A stretch of 6,962 nucleotides of DNA from Sulfurimonas sp. GTDB taxonomy: Bacteria > Campylobacterota > Campylobacteria > Campylobacterales > Sulfurimonadaceae. Each line of letters starts with the position of its first letter. The stretch's first letter is position 1. The stretch covers positions 1 to 6,962 of the forward strand of contig JAKISR010000078.1 of the NCBI GenBank assembly GCA_021648465.1. Reading direction: 5' to 3'. The translations under genes and the position numbers were made by a program. Below the pieces are notes generated by a model. The model searched no databases. It saw only the letters and a list, made by a program, of their open reading frames with translations, and was not told the origin of the DNA. Shown piece by piece: positions 6,730 to 6,962 of the stretch.

Positions 6730-6962
6730 TTCATCAATATGACGAACCAGTTTATCTAATTAGTATAGTTGCTAAAATATTAGAGATTCACCCACAAACT
6801 CTTCGTCAATATGAGCGTGAAAATTTAATTATGCCTGCTCGCACAAACGGTCGTATTAGACTTTATTCTCAAAGAGATATAGATAGGATAAAACTTATTT
6901 TAAGACTTACTCGTGAGCTTGGTGTTAATTTGGCTGGCGTTGATATTATCTTGCGTCTTAAA
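6726..6962 (+). CDS. hspR: HspR, MerR-family heat-shock repressor (3' end missing)
   Basis: HspR is a DNA-binding repressor of chaperone genes that recognises HAIR inverted repeats. The 79 residues visible run to the window edge; the family is about 120-125 long, so roughly 45 are missing. The N-terminal part is a MerR-type winged helix-turn-helix: VYLISIVAKILEIHPQTLRQYERENLI (9-35) holds the helix-turn-helix, and RTNGRIRLYSQRDIDRI (39-55) forms the wing and next helix, both with residues typical of HspR. The start codon shares four bases (ATGA) with the cbpA stop and there is no clear ribosome binding site, so translation is probably coupled to cbpA. The operator at 5780-5800 implies that HspR represses its own operon. 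Its other targets, such as dnaK or groESL, are not in the window. Confidence 0.94.
   Translation, partial: MIHQYDEPVYLISIVAKILEIHPQTLRQYERENLIMPARTNGRIRLYSQRDIDRIKLILRLTRELGVNLAGVDIILRLK

Overview
This 6.96 kb window is AT-rich bacterial chromosome with every gene on the + strand. Gene content, codon use and protein style point to a Campylobacterota (epsilonproteobacterial) organism. The strongest clue is a zinc-finger-less DnaJ homologue (CbpA) directly followed by the MerR-type heat-shock repressor HspR, with a HAIR-like operator in front, as described in Helicobacter and Campylobacter. The genus cannot be fixed by reading alone; a free-living Sulfurimonas- or Arcobacter-like relative is a reasonable guess.

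Layout: (1) 1-1406 is the 3' nine-tenths of purH, the bifunctional enzyme of the last two steps of purine (IMP) synthesis, closed by a stem-loop terminator at about 1415-1453. (2) 1534-5763 is a compact four-gene operon for a tripartite ABC exporter: HlyD/MacA-type periplasmic adaptor, MacB/DevC-type permease, LolD/MacB/DevA-type ATPase and TolC-type outer-membrane channel. Neighbouring genes overlap or nearly touch, so the products are probably made together and form one pump spanning both membranes. The substrate is unknown. (3) 5764-5853 is a short regulatory gap with a near-perfect extended sigma70 promoter. Its -35 box is covered by an inverted repeat matching the HspR operator (HAIR). 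(4) 5854-6729 is cbpA, and hspR starts at 6726 inside the cbpA stop and runs off the window end. The two form a heat-shock operon that very probably represses itself.

The genes fall into three separate units: purine metabolism, export, and chaperone/heat-shock control. No RNA gene, insertion sequence, CRISPR array or phage gene was seen. There is no gene-free stretch over 300 bases. I did not find evidence of a wholly new system. The most informative items are the HspR operator/promoter arrangement and the self-contained exporter with unknown cargo, whose ATPase and channel genes differ in arginine codon use from the flanking housekeeping genes.
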